Shown here: one piece after another, positions 47,574-56,492 of the stretch
How the letters are laid out: every line of letters starts with the position of its first letter
Numbering within the stretch: position 1 is the first letter of the stretch
DNA from: Brucella tritici
GTDB lineage: Bacteria > Pseudomonadota > Alphaproteobacteria > Rhizobiales > Rhizobiaceae
Direction: 5' to 3'
Length of the DNA: 64,000 nucleotides
NCBI RefSeq assembly: GCF_008932295.1
Contig: NZ_WBWA01000020.1
Span: 1 to 64,000 of the forward strand
Position numbers and translations under genes: made by a program
Notes under the pieces: model-generated
Databases searched by the model: none
What the model saw: only the letters and a program-made list of their open reading frames with translations
What the model was told of the DNA's origin: nothing

Positions 47574-48554
47574 ATGCACAATACCTTGAATATCATTGTC
47601 GAACGCTATCCCATCGCCGGAAGATTCACAATCTCCAGAGGCTCCAAGACGGAAGCCGCTGTTGTTGTGTGTGTGATTGGCAACGGCCTCCATAAGGGGC
47701 GCGGCGAATGCGTTCCTTATGCGCGTTACGGCGAAAGCATTGAAAGCGTGAGCGCCCAGATTGAAGCCACCCGTACTGCTATTGAAGGTGGCGCCACGCG
47801 ACAGGATATCCAGGCTTTGATGCCAGCCGGAGCTGCCCGCAATGCGGTCGATTGTGCCTTATGGGACCTCGAAGCCAAGACGTCGGGCAGAAGCGTTGCT
47901 GAAATGCTCGGCACCTCGCCCCGTCCTCTTGAAACCGCTATTACCGTCTCGCTCGGTACACCTGTCGAAATGGCGGAATCGGCGGCAAAGGTGGCTCACT
48001 ATCCTCTGATAAAAGTGAAGATGGGCGGCGAGAACGATATCGAGAAAATCCAGGCGGTCACAAAGGCAGCTCCGAACAGCCGCATCATCATCGATGCAAA
48101 CGAAGGCTGGACGGCAGACAACATCGCCGAGAACATGCGTGCCGCAGCCGAAGCAGGCGTCGTTCTTATCGAACAGCCCCTGCCAGCAGACAATGATCAT
48201 ATTCTTAGCGAGATCGAACGCCCAGTCATCATCTGCGCCGATGAAAGTGTCCATACATCCATCGGCCTTGAGAAGCTGGCCGAACGCTACGACGCTGTAA
48301 ACATCAAGCTCGATAAAGCAGGTGGGCTGACCGAAGGTCTCATCATGCGGGACAAGGCAATAGACCTCGGCCTTCAGATCATGGTCGGCTGCATGGTCGG
48401 CACGTCCCTTGGGATGGCGCCGGCGGTCTTGCTCGCCCAGAAAGCCAATGTGGTCGATCTTGATGGACCATTGCTTCTCGCCCATGATCGTGATCCGGGG
48501 TTGCGCTATGAAGGCGCACTGGTCTATCCGCCCGAAGCCACCGTCTGGGGCTGA
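47574..48554 (+). CDS. Enolase-superfamily dipeptide epimerase (L-Ala-D/L-Glu epimerase type)
   Basis: Probably epimerises murein-derived dipeptides or an N-acyl glutamate. The 326-residue protein has the muconate-lactonising subgroup residues: KxK in IKVKMGG, metal ligands Asp in IDANEGW, Glu in IEQPLP and Asp in ADESV, and the opposing lysine in NIKLDKAGGL. The related Brucella DgcA is an N-acetyl-D-glutamate racemase, but its usual partner gene is not beside this one, so the substrate is open. ATG 47574 follows AGAGGG at 7 nt. Its last 31 bp overlap the convergent glycosyltransferase gene. Confidence 0.84.
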   Translation: MHNTLNIIVERYPIAGRFTISRGSKTEAAVVVCVIGNGLHKGRGECVPYARYGESIESVSAQIEATRTAIEGGATRQDIQALMPAGAARNAVDCALWDLEAKTSGRSVAEMLGTSPRPLETAITVSLGTPVEMAESAAKVAHYPLIKVKMGGENDIEKIQAVTKAAPNSRIIIDANEGWTADNIAENMRAAAEAGVVLIEQPLPADNDHILSEIERPVIICADESVHTSIGLEKLAERYDAVNIKLDKAGGLTEGLIMRDKAIDLGLQIMVGCMVGTSLGMAPAVLLAQKANVVDLDGPLLLAHDRDPGLRYEGALVYPPEATVWG

Positions 48555-49585
48555 TCCACCTGTTGATAACTCTCGCTCGCGGTGCCATTGATCGGAGCGA
48601 GAGCATCTTCAAAAATATCGGCACAAGAATCCCAGGTGAATTGTTTGAGTACTTGCGCAGGCTCAAACGGCTGCATTTCCAGCGCCGCCAGACATGCCTC
48701 CCCAAGATTTTCGGAAAGAACACCGGCACCTGTTGCTCCCACGACATCCCGTGAACCGGGCACCGGATAGGCCGCGACTGGCAGGCCGGACGCTATCGCT
48801 TCCAGCAAAACAAGACCAAACGTGTCTGTCCGGCTTGGGAAAACAAACACATCTGCGGCAGCATAAGTTTTTGCCAACGCCTCGCCTTCCCGTTTTCCAA
48901 CGAACACCGCTTCTGGAAATCGCGTCTGCAATTCATTGAGGGATGGACCGTCGCCGACGATCAGTTTTGTGCCGGGAAGATCAAGTTCGAGAAACGCTGG
49001 CAGGTTCTTTTCGGTGGCGACTCGACCCACACAGATGAAAATTGGTCGCGGCAGGTCCCTCACCACTTCCGTCCGAGGATAAAACAGCGTTCGGTCGACC
49101 CCACGCGTCCACAGGTCCAGTCGCGTAAAACCTCGCGCCTTGAGATCATCCAGAATGGATTGGGTCGGCACCAACGTATGCTGAGCCGCATTATGGAAAC
49201 GACGCAGGAATGCGTAGGTCCAGCTCGGCGGTATAGGAAAGCGCTCTTGCAGGTACTCGGGGAACCGAGTGTGAAAGCTTGTCGTGAATGACCAGCTCAT
49301 TTTCAGGCAAGCACGCCGCGCCATGAAACCCAGAGGTCCTTCTGTTGCGATGTGCACATAATCCGGCTGCAAGGACCTCAGACGTCGCCTAAGCGCACCT
49401 GGTGCGATGAGCGCAAGCCGGATCTCCGGATAGGTCGGACAGGGGATCGATCTGTAGTCTAGCGGGGATATGACAGTGACGTCGTATCCACGTTCGATCA
49501 TCAAGTCACGGCATTTGGTCAGCGTGCGCACGACGCCGTTGACTTGAGGATGCCAGGCGTCGGTGACGATGACGATTTTCTTCAT
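48524..49585 (-). CDS. GT4-type glycosyltransferase
   Basis: A 353-residue GT-B enzyme that transfers a sugar from a nucleotide donor, probably to a lipid or envelope acceptor. The N-terminal domain begins MKKIVIVTDAWHPQVNGVVRTL (typical for lipid-glycosyl GT4 enzymes) and the donor site is FGLVLLEAIASGLPVAAYP (EX7E-like). Overlaps the LpxH-like gene by 4 nt, so the two are translated together; this pairing hints at membrane glycolipid synthesis. Acceptor unknown. Confidence 0.85.
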   Translation of the reverse strand: MKKIVIVTDAWHPQVNGVVRTLTKCRDLMIERGYDVTVISPLDYRSIPCPTYPEIRLALIAPGALRRRLRSLQPDYVHIATEGPLGFMARRACLKMSWSFTTSFHTRFPEYLQERFPIPPSWTYAFLRRFHNAAQHTLVPTQSILDDLKARGFTRLDLWTRGVDRTLFYPRTEVVRDLPRPIFICVGRVATEKNLPAFLELDLPGTKLIVGDGPSLNELQTRFPEAVFVGKREGEALAKTYAAADVFVFPSRTDTFGLVLLEAIASGLPVAAYPVPGSRDVVGATGAGVLSENLGEACLAALEMQPFEPAQVLKQFTWDSCADIFEDALAPINGTASESYQQVDQPQTVASGG

Positions 49586-50448
49586 CGGCGCAAATTCACC
49601 AACTCACGAACGGGTCGCGGAAGCTGAATGACCCTGCCCTCGTCATGGTCTTCACTATCCGAATTGACGATCCCTGCCGTCTGGCGGCGATCGCGCCGTT
49701 CAGTCCATTCGATGAGTTCCATCCGACCATCGAAATGTTCGATCACAGCCGTGCAGCTTTCCACCCAGTCGCCTGTATTGATGTATTCGACGCCATTCAT
49801 GCTCTCGATCGTGGCATGATGGATATGACCGCAGATAACGCCGTCGACCCCGATACGCTGCGCTTCTTCAGAAACCACATTCTCGAACTGACCAATGAAA
49901 TTGACCGCCTTTTTGACGCGGAATTTAGCCCAGGCTGAAAACGACCAGTAGCGCAGGCCAAAAAGCGAACGGACACGGCTCATAATCGTATTTATCCAGA
50001 TCGCCGTGTCATATGCCCAATCGCCCAGATAGGCGATGAAGCGTGCATTGCGCACCACCACATCGAACTGATCGCCATGGATAACAAGAAACTTGCGACC
50101 GTCTGCCGTCTCATGGATTGCCCGGTTCATCACTTCGATGCCGCCGAAATGCGTCCCCTGGAAATTTCGCAGGAATTCGTCATGATTCCCGGCGATATAG
50201 ATGATATTGGCGCCCTTGCGACTCTTGCGGAGCAGCTTCTGGACCACATCATTGTGTTCCTGCGGCCAATGCCAATTACGCCGCAGACGCCAGCCATCGA
50301 CAATATCGCCGACGAGGTAGATCGTCTCGGCTTCATGATAACGAAGAAAATCCAGAAGCAGTTCGGCCTGAGCGGCCTTTGAACCGAGATGCACATCCGA
50401 AATAAAAAGAGTTCGGAGTTTTCTGGGCTGTGGAGCGTCGGTGCTCAT
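49582..50448 (-). CDS. LpxH-like metallophosphoesterase (UDP-2,3-diacylglucosamine diphosphatase family)
   Basis: A 288-residue dinuclear metal hydrolase. Metal-binding motifs are in order: FISDVHLGS (DxH), YLVGDIVDGW (GD), YIAGNHDEF (GNHD), VIHGDQFD and CGHIHHATI (GHxH). LpxH proper makes lipid X in lipid A synthesis; this larger relative is often annotated the same, but rhizobia may use LpxI, so the true substrate is uncertain. Coupled with the downstream glycosyltransferase. Confidence 0.83.
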   Translation of the reverse strand: MSTDAPQPRKLRTLFISDVHLGSKAAQAELLLDFLRYHEAETIYLVGDIVDGWRLRRNWHWPQEHNDVVQKLLRKSRKGANIIYIAGNHDEFLRNFQGTHFGGIEVMNRAIHETADGRKFLVIHGDQFDVVVRNARFIAYLGDWAYDTAIWINTIMSRVRSLFGLRYWSFSAWAKFRVKKAVNFIGQFENVVSEEAQRIGVDGVICGHIHHATIESMNGVEYINTGDWVESCTAVIEHFDGRMELIEWTERRDRRQTAGIVNSDSEDHDEGRVIQLPRPVRELVNLRR

Positions 50449-50570
50449 TTGGTTGTCCCCTTCAATGGCAACCTGATCTGAGCGCAGAAAACCCGATTCA
50501 TATCACAAAGATATGACGGCTTGTTTTGAAGCACGGAAAACAAGCTTCCGCGCTTCATTTCGTGATCCTC

Positions 50571-51665
50571 TTAAGCGACTAGTCTTACCTTTGGGCCCAC
50601 ATAGCGCGATTGCGGGCGAATGAGCTTGTTCGCTGCTATCTGTTCACGACAATGCGCTACCCAACCCATAGTTCTTCCCATCGCGAAGACACAGGTAAAC
50701 GCCTCACGCGGGAAACCGAGTTGCTCAAGCAACAGAGCGGTATAGAACTCGACATTTGTTTCGAGAGAGCGGTCCGGCTTGTGGCGTTTAAGAATCGCGA
50801 TGGCGGCTTTTTCGACGGCCTCAGCCAGTTCAACGCGAGGTTTCCCACGTTCATGCTCAAGCACTTCAATATGCTTCAATGCGGCTTTCAAGGCATCAGC
50901 GCGCGGGTCGCGTACGCGATAAATTCGATGACCGAATCCCATCAGCCTTTCCCCATCAGCAACAGCCGATTCCAGCCACCGTTCTGCGTTGTCGGGTCTG
51001 CCTATTGCATCCAGCATATCGAGAACAGGGCCTGGCGCACCGCCATGCAACGGCCCTTTCAAAGCGCTGATTGCAGCGAGCAGAGAAGAGGTCAATCCGG
51101 CCCGCGTCGATGCCACAACACGAGCAGCGAAAGTCGATGCATTCAATCCATGATCGGAAACGGTCATAAGATAAGTGTTCAGCCCGGCAATTTCTGCTTC
51201 GGCAGGCATTCCAGCATTCATCATACGAAGAATGTCCGCACTATGGGGAAGCGTAGGATCAGGACGAATTGGAAGCCGTCCCTTTTGCCCTCGTAGAATG
51301 GCGGTCGTGAAGACCGCCGGTGCCGCCATCAAATGCAGTGCTGCAGTCAGATCATCGTCGTCGGGGATGCGGGCCATCAATGCGCGAAGCGCTTCTATGG
51401 GTGACATTTCCATCAAGCTATCGTCAAGCGCGTCCGTATGATGAAATACCTGCACGCGCGCCTCGCCTAGCGCTTTCTGAAGCTCCTCCCCTTTGGGAAG
51501 GTCAGTGAAAAAACCGTCCCAAAGAAGTTCTATTCCATCTTCGACGCTACTGTGCGGGACCAGATCGTCCAGCGACCGACCGCGAATAACCAGCTTGCCC
51601 GCCAGCCCGTCGACGTCAGACAGCACGGTTTCGGCAGCAATCACATCTTCGAGTCCGCTATTCAT
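50571..51665 (-). CDS. Citrate synthase/methylcitrate synthase family protein
   Basis: Condenses acetyl- or propionyl-CoA with oxaloacetate; 364 residues, the short type II-like form. Family histidines are present in SDHGLNAST, KGPLHGGAPG and MGFGHRIYRVRDPRA. The usual catalytic aspartate region reads TNVEFYTALLL, with Glu in place of Asp (normally NVDFYS). ATG 51665 has AAGGAG 8 nt upstream; the frame extends to 51719 in the divergent promoter. It faces away from a second citrate-synthase-like gene. Confidence 0.86.
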   Translation of the reverse strand: MNSGLEDVIAAETVLSDVDGLAGKLVIRGRSLDDLVPHSSVEDGIELLWDGFFTDLPKGEELQKALGEARVQVFHHTDALDDSLMEMSPIEALRALMARIPDDDDLTAALHLMAAPAVFTTAILRGQKGRLPIRPDPTLPHSADILRMMNAGMPAEAEIAGLNTYLMTVSDHGLNASTFAARVVASTRAGLTSSLLAAISALKGPLHGGAPGPVLDMLDAIGRPDNAERWLESAVADGERLMGFGHRIYRVRDPRADALKAALKHIEVLEHERGKPRVELAEAVEKAAIAILKRHKPDRSLETNVEFYTALLLEQLGFPREAFTCVFAMGRTMGWVAHCREQIAANKLIRPQSRYVGPKVRLVA

Positions 51666-51690
51666 TGTAATTCTCCTTGTTTGCCTTTCG

Positions 51691-51741
51691 ACATTGAATC
51701 CAAGTATAGTTGACGTCAATCTTGATGAAATCGATCAATGT
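51691..51741. promoter_or_regulatory. Palindromic operator-like region between the two citrate synthase genes
   Basis: The 87-bp gap contains the perfect palindrome TTGACGTCAA (51710-51719), bracketed by ACATTGA (51691-51697) and its complement TCAATGT (51735-51741). This nested symmetry in a divergent promoter suggests a dimeric regulator; the HTH-bearing neighbour is the natural candidate. Confidence 0.5.
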
Positions 51742-51752
51742 AGGGAGCAATA

Positions 51753-52904
51753 ATGGACTGGCTGACAACGGAAGAAGCCCTCGCCGTTCTTCAGACGAAG
51801 CCGCAGACTCTCTATGCCAATGTGAGTCGCGGTCGCATTCGTTCCAAGCCATTACCCGACAATCCCAGACGCAGCCTTTATAGATCGGAGGACGTTCATC
51901 GATTGGCTGACAGGCGCCCCGGTCGTAAACGAGATAGCGTTGTTGCCGCCGACACCATTCGTTGGGGACTTCCAATCATGCGTTCGGGTATCTCGACCAT
52001 TATCGATGGTCGCCTGCTCTATCGCAGTTACGACGCTGCTGAACTCTCAGAAACAGCGACACTGGAAGAAGTAGCCGCCTTGCTGTGGCAGATGGATTTC
52101 GGCAATATCAGCGTCTCTAGTACTACCCCAAATCCGGACAACCGTCAGAGCAGTTCCGTACCTCTGGAACGGTTATTTACTGTTTTTGGCATTCGCGCAA
52201 CCAACGATCTGCCCAGTTCCGGACGCTCTACGGCAATTCTGCAGCACGAGGCCTTTGGTCTGCTGCAACTTTTTCATAATACCGTTCTTGGAGTTGCTGC
52301 ATCCGATAAGCCTTTGCATGAACGTATTGCCTCAGCTTGGGAAAAGCCGCAGGCAAGCGATATGATCCGGCGCGTTCTGGTGCTTCTGGCGGACCATGAA
52401 CTCAATGCATCGGCATTCGCCACACGCGTTGCGGCATCGACGGGTGCACCGCTTTCGGCTGCAATTCTCGCCGGGTTATCAACATTGATCGGCCCGCGAC
52501 ACGGGCGAGCGGCAACTGTTGCCGCGGCTATTGTTGCCCAAGCCCGGCAAATAGGTGCGGAAGCGGCCATCAAGGACCAACTCAGGCAAGGCACTCAATT
52601 TCATTTGTTCGGTCATCCGCTTTATCGTGAAACAGGTGATATACGTGCTTCCGCGTTGCTGGAACATCTGGACCTGCCTGCTCTATATCGCGATCTGGAG
52701 CGAAGTGCTGCGGACATCCTTGGTGAAAAACCGAATGTCGATTTCGCACTCGCTGCGGTGACAGAAATCTATGAACTGCCGCCGGATGCGCCGCTGTTCC
52801 TTTTCGCACTCGCGCGCATTGCTGGCTGGCTCGCCCACGCACTGGAACAAGCGGATAGCGGATCTCTGATACGCCCCAGAGCGGAGTTCACTCCCCCCCA
52901 TTGA
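51753..52904 (+). CDS. Citrate synthase-like protein with N-terminal DNA-binding domain
   Basis: A 383-residue fusion. Residues 1-65 look like a MerR/excisionase-type winged helix (WLTTEEALAVLQTKPQTLYANVSRGRIRSKP...SLYRSEDVHRLADRRPGRKR). The rest is a citrate synthase fold with DHELNASAFATRV, GPRHGRA, FGHPLY (HR changed to HP) and NVDFALA (Asp kept). It could be an enzyme, but the DNA-binding head and the palindrome upstream suggest a CoA-thioester-sensing regulator of the divergent gene. ATG 51753 follows AGGGAG. Confidence 0.83.
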   Translation: MDWLTTEEALAVLQTKPQTLYANVSRGRIRSKPLPDNPRRSLYRSEDVHRLADRRPGRKRDSVVAADTIRWGLPIMRSGISTIIDGRLLYRSYDAAELSETATLEEVAALLWQMDFGNISVSSTTPNPDNRQSSSVPLERLFTVFGIRATNDLPSSGRSTAILQHEAFGLLQLFHNTVLGVAASDKPLHERIASAWEKPQASDMIRRVLVLLADHELNASAFATRVAASTGAPLSAAILAGLSTLIGPRHGRAATVAAAIVAQARQIGAEAAIKDQLRQGTQFHLFGHPLYRETGDIRASALLEHLDLPALYRDLERSAADILGEKPNVDFALAAVTEIYELPPDAPLFLFALARIAGWLAHALEQADSGSLIRPRAEFTPPH

Positions 52905-53054
52905 ATAGCGACACTCACCAAATATTGTTCTCAAGGACAGCATTTTCTGCCCGTAAAAAGTGGACATATACGCCCGTGAACCAGAATCCGGTTGATCGAA
53001 CCGCTCGCTTGGTGGCATGTCTTGAGAACTTGAACGAAAGATGAGGATCGAGCC

Positions 53055-53834
53055 GTGGACTTGGGCCTGAAGGGTCGAAAGGCGATTGTATGTGCTTCCA
53101 GCAAGGGACTTGGACGGGCTTGCGCGGAAGCGCTTGCCGAAGCCGGGTGCGATCTGATTCTCAATGGACGAAATGAAGAAATCCTCGCGGAAACAGCGAA
53201 GACAATTCGCCAAACATTTGGTGTAAAAGTCGATGCAGTGGCTGCCGACGTATCAACTGCTGGAGGACAGGAAAAACTGCTCTCTGCCTGTCCTGCGCCG
53301 GACATTCTCGTCAATAATAATGGTGGCCCCGCCTTCAAGGATTTCCGCCTTCTTGATCGCGACGCAATCCTGCAGGGAGTGACGCAGAATATGGTTACCC
53401 CCATCGAGCTGATCAAAGCCGTGATCGACGGGATGGTGGAGCGCCGTTTCGGTCGTATCGTCAATATCACGTCAACGTCGGTCTACGCTCCTATTCCCGG
53501 CCTTGATCTCTCCTCCGGGGCTCGTGCCGGTTTGACTGCGTTTCTGGCTGGCGTCGCCCGCACGGTTGCAGCCTCCAATGTGACGATCAACAATATCCTT
53601 CCAGGCGCCTTCGACACGGATCGCCTTCGTAGCGGCTTTGCATTCTCGGCCCAGAAAAACGGCACGACACCTGGTGCAGAAGCTGCAAAGCGGGCATCGG
53701 CGATTCCTGCAGGAAGAATCGGCCAACCAAAGGAATTTGGCCAGGCTTGCGCCTTCCTTTGCTCGGAACATTCCGGGTTCATTACCGGGCAGAATCTCGT
53801 TATCGACGGCGGTGCGTATCAGAGTGCGTTTTAA
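53055..53834 (+). CDS. SDR family oxidoreductase (3-oxoacyl-ACP reductase-like)
   Basis: NAD(P)-dependent reductase of 259 residues. Cofactor loop: KGLGRACAEAL after VCASSK (TGxxxGxG variant ASSKGLGRA), NNGG motif VNNNGGPAF, then Ser in NITSTSVYAPI; the position of the usual catalytic Tyr-x3-Lys is LSSGARAGL, so tyrosine and lysine are not conserved (Ser/Arg), as in a subgroup of SDRs. Starts with GTG 53055, GAGGA 8 nt upstream. May be co-transcribed with the HTH-citrate synthase gene 150 bp before it. Confidence 0.82.
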   Translation: MDLGLKGRKAIVCASSKGLGRACAEALAEAGCDLILNGRNEEILAETAKTIRQTFGVKVDAVAADVSTAGGQEKLLSACPAPDILVNNNGGPAFKDFRLLDRDAILQGVTQNMVTPIELIKAVIDGMVERRFGRIVNITSTSVYAPIPGLDLSSGARAGLTAFLAGVARTVAASNVTINNILPGAFDTDRLRSGFAFSAQKNGTTPGAEAAKRASAIPAGRIGQPKEFGQACAFLCSEHSGFITGQNLVIDGGAYQSAF

Positions 53835-53980
53835 CAGCACCAAACGATAGATCTGCAAATTTGGAAAAACTCATTCTCGAAAACGGGCCTACTGAGATTT
53901 GAGCCGATAGACTAAGAACAATAACGGCCCAGTGTGCGGAAGCAGCGTGCAGAAACTGTATGCGATCACCGCGCCCTCCA

Positions 53981-54007
53981 CGTGCAAGTGGGCTTTTGCC
54001 CTGCACG
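53981..54007 (+). other. Leader hairpin before maeB
   Basis: cgtgca-agt-gggc-tttt-gccc-tgcacg: two perfect stem blocks with a 3-nt bulge, ending 25 nt before the malic enzyme start and near its ribosome-binding site. It could influence translation or end a short upstream transcript. Confidence 0.4.
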
Positions 54008-54032
54008 AAAGATTTTGGAAAGCGATGCGACC

Positions 54033-56357
54033 ATGACCAAGAAAACACCTTCCACTTCCCGTTCGGATTTCGATGAAGCAGCTCTGTTCTTCCACCGTTA
54101 TCCGAAGCCCGGAAAGCTGGAAATTCAGGCGACAAAGCCGCTTGGCAACCAGCGAGATCTGGCGTTGGCTTATTCGCCTGGCGTGGCCGCTCCCTGCCTC
54201 GCAATCCACGAAGACCCGGCAACTGCCGCCGAATATACTGCCCGCGGCAATCTCGTTGCCGTCGTGTCAAACGGCACTGCGGTTCTCGGCCTTGGCAATA
54301 TTGGCGCCCTTGCTTCCAAGCCGGTCATGGAAGGTAAGGCCGTCCTTTTCAAGAAATTTGCAGACATCGACGTGTTCGACATCGAAATCGATGCGCATGA
54401 GATCGGCCGCATTGTTGATGTTGTTGCTGCTTTGGAACCGACTTTCGGCGGCATCAATCTTGAGGATATCAAGGCGCCTGAATGCTTCGAGGTTGAAGAA
54501 CAGCTTCGCGCTAAGATGAACATTCCTGTCTTCCATGATGACCAGCACGGCACGGCGATCATTGTCGCAGCGGCGGTATTGAACGGTCTGGAACTTGCCG
54601 GAAAAAAGATCAGCGACGCCAAGGTTGTTACATCCGGCGCTGGTGCTGCAGCTCTTGCGTGCCTCAATCTGCTCGTCAATCTCGGTGCAAAGCGCGAAAA
54701 CATCTGGGTCTGCGATCTCGAAGGCGTTGTCTACGAAGGGCGTAACACGCTGATGGATCGCTGGAAGGAAGTTTACGCACAGAAGACCGACGCACGTGTT
54801 CTGGCCGATGTCATCGGCGGCGCTGACGTCTTCCTCGGCCTTTCGGCTGCCGGCGTGCTGAAGCCTGAGCTTCTGAAGCAGATGGCAGAAAAGCCGTTGA
54901 TCATGGCGCTCGCCAACCCGAAGCCGGAAATCATGCCGGAAGAGGCTCGTGCGGCCCGCGCCGATGCCATGATCTGCACCGGACGTTCGGACTATCCGAA
55001 CCAGGTCAACAACGTCCTTTGCTTCCCTTATATCTTCCGCGGCGCGCTTGATGTCGGTGCGACTGCAATTAACGAAGAAATGAAGCTGGCGGCTGTTCGC
55101 GCAATTGCCGCGCTTGCCCGCGAAGAGCCTTCAGATGTTGCTGCACGCGCATATTCCGGTGACACGCCGACTTTCGGACCGGACTACATTATTCCGTCGC
55201 CGTTCGATCAGCGCCTGATTCTGCGTATAGCCCCGGCAGTTGCCAAGGCCGCGATGGAAACAGGTGTAGCCACGCGTCCGATCGAAGATATGGAAGCCTA
55301 TCTCGATCGTCTGAATCGCTTCGTCTTCCGCTCTGGCCTCATCATGAAGCCAGTTTTTGCCGCAGCCCGTGCCCAGGAAAAGCCGAAACGCGTCATCTAT
55401 GCGGATGGTGAAGATGAACGCGTACTCCGCGCTGCTCAGGTCGTGATCGAAGAGCGCGTCGCAGCTCCGATCCTCGTGGGACGCCCGCAGGTCATTGAAA
55501 CCCGCCTGCGTCGCTATGGCCTCAAGATTCGCCCGGGAACTGATTTCGAACTCATCAATCCCGAAGACGATCCGCGCTATCGCGACTATGTCGATCTTTA
55601 TCTTTCCTACACCGGTAGACAGGGCGTCACGCCAGAGGCGGCACGTACCATTGTCCGCACAAACTCGACCGCAATTGCCGCTCTCGCCGTTATGCGTGAC
55701 GAAGCGGACGCCATGATATGTGGTCTTGAAGGTCGCTTCGAACGCCACCTCCGTGTTGTACGCCAGATTATCGGCAAGGTTCCAGGTATCCGTGACTATT
55801 CTGCATTGAGCTTGCTGATTTCACAGCGCGGTGCCCTCTTCCTCACTGACACTTATGTCAATGTCGAGCCAGGCGCGAACGAAGTCGCTGAAATGGCAAT
55901 TCTGGCCGCGAAGGAAATCAGCCGCTTTGGAATTGAGCCAAAGGCAGCACTCGTATCGCATTCGAATTTCGGATCGAAAGAATCAGCCAGTGCGGAAAAG
56001 ATGCGCGAAGCCGCAGCAATTCTCGCCGAGAAGGCGCCGGAACTCGAATCCGACGGCGAAATGCATGGTGATTCCGCTCTCTCGCAGGCACTGCGTGATC
56101 GCGTGTTCCCAAATTCACGCCTAAAGGGCGAAGCCAATCTTCTTGTCTTCCCCAACCTTGACGCCGCTAACATTACGCTGAACGTGGTCAAGACGGTCAC
56201 AGATGCACTGCATGTAGGTCCGATCTTGCTTGGTGCGGCCCGCCCAGCACACATTCTGACGCCTTCGGTCACCTCGCGTGGTGTCGTCAATATGACTGCG
56301 CTGGCAGTGGTCGAAGCCTTGCAGAAATCCGGAGAAGCTCTTCGTAGGAAGAAGTAA
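54033..56357 (+). CDS. maeB: NADP-dependent malic enzyme with phosphotransacetylase-like domain
   Basis: Converts malate to pyruvate, supplying NADPH and feeding gluconeogenesis. The 774-residue protein has a malic enzyme part (residues 1-430: YSPGVAAPC, NGTAVLGLGNIGALASKPVMEGKAVLFK, DDQHGTAI, TSGAGAAALACLNLL) and a C-terminal Pta-like domain (about 445-770) that binds acetyl-CoA as a regulator but is not catalytic in known MaeB proteins. ATG 54033 with GGAAAG upstream; the frame opens at 53934 without homology. Confidence 0.95.
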   Translation: MTKKTPSTSRSDFDEAALFFHRYPKPGKLEIQATKPLGNQRDLALAYSPGVAAPCLAIHEDPATAAEYTARGNLVAVVSNGTAVLGLGNIGALASKPVMEGKAVLFKKFADIDVFDIEIDAHEIGRIVDVVAALEPTFGGINLEDIKAPECFEVEEQLRAKMNIPVFHDDQHGTAIIVAAAVLNGLELAGKKISDAKVVTSGAGAAALACLNLLVNLGAKRENIWVCDLEGVVYEGRNTLMDRWKEVYAQKTDARVLADVIGGADVFLGLSAAGVLKPELLKQMAEKPLIMALANPKPEIMPEEARAARADAMICTGRSDYPNQVNNVLCFPYIFRGALDVGATAINEEMKLAAVRAIAALAREEPSDVAARAYSGDTPTFGPDYIIPSPFDQRLILRIAPAVAKAAMETGVATRPIEDMEAYLDRLNRFVFRSGLIMKPVFAAARAQEKPKRVIYADGEDERVLRAAQVVIEERVAAPILVGRPQVIETRLRRYGLKIRPGTDFELINPEDDPRYRDYVDLYLSYTGRQGVTPEAARTIVRTNSTAIAALAVMRDEADAMICGLEGRFERHLRVVRQIIGKVPGIRDYSALSLLISQRGALFLTDTYVNVEPGANEVAEMAILAAKEISRFGIEPKAALVSHSNFGSKESASAEKMREAAAILAEKAPELESDGEMHGDSALSQALRDRVFPNSRLKGEANLLVFPNLDAANITLNVVKTVTDALHVGPILLGAARPAHILTPSVTSRGVVNMTALAVVEALQKSGEALRRKK

Positions 56358-56400
56358 ATTAACAATAACTAAGTTAGAATTATATAATATAAATCTAATG

Positions 56401-56432
56401 AACGGCGAGTATATTTAAATATACTCGCCGTT
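56401..56432. terminator. Perfect 32-bp palindrome after maeB
   Basis: aacggcgagtatattt is followed directly by its exact complement. It lies 44 nt after the maeB stop in an AT-rich stretch. As RNA it would form a long hairpin with almost no loop; there is no clean T run, so terminator function is probable but not certain. Confidence 0.6.
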
Positions 56433-56492
56433 AGTATTTAATTTACTATATTTTTCAAACATGATAACGCCAGCATCGATATCGAGGTTATC

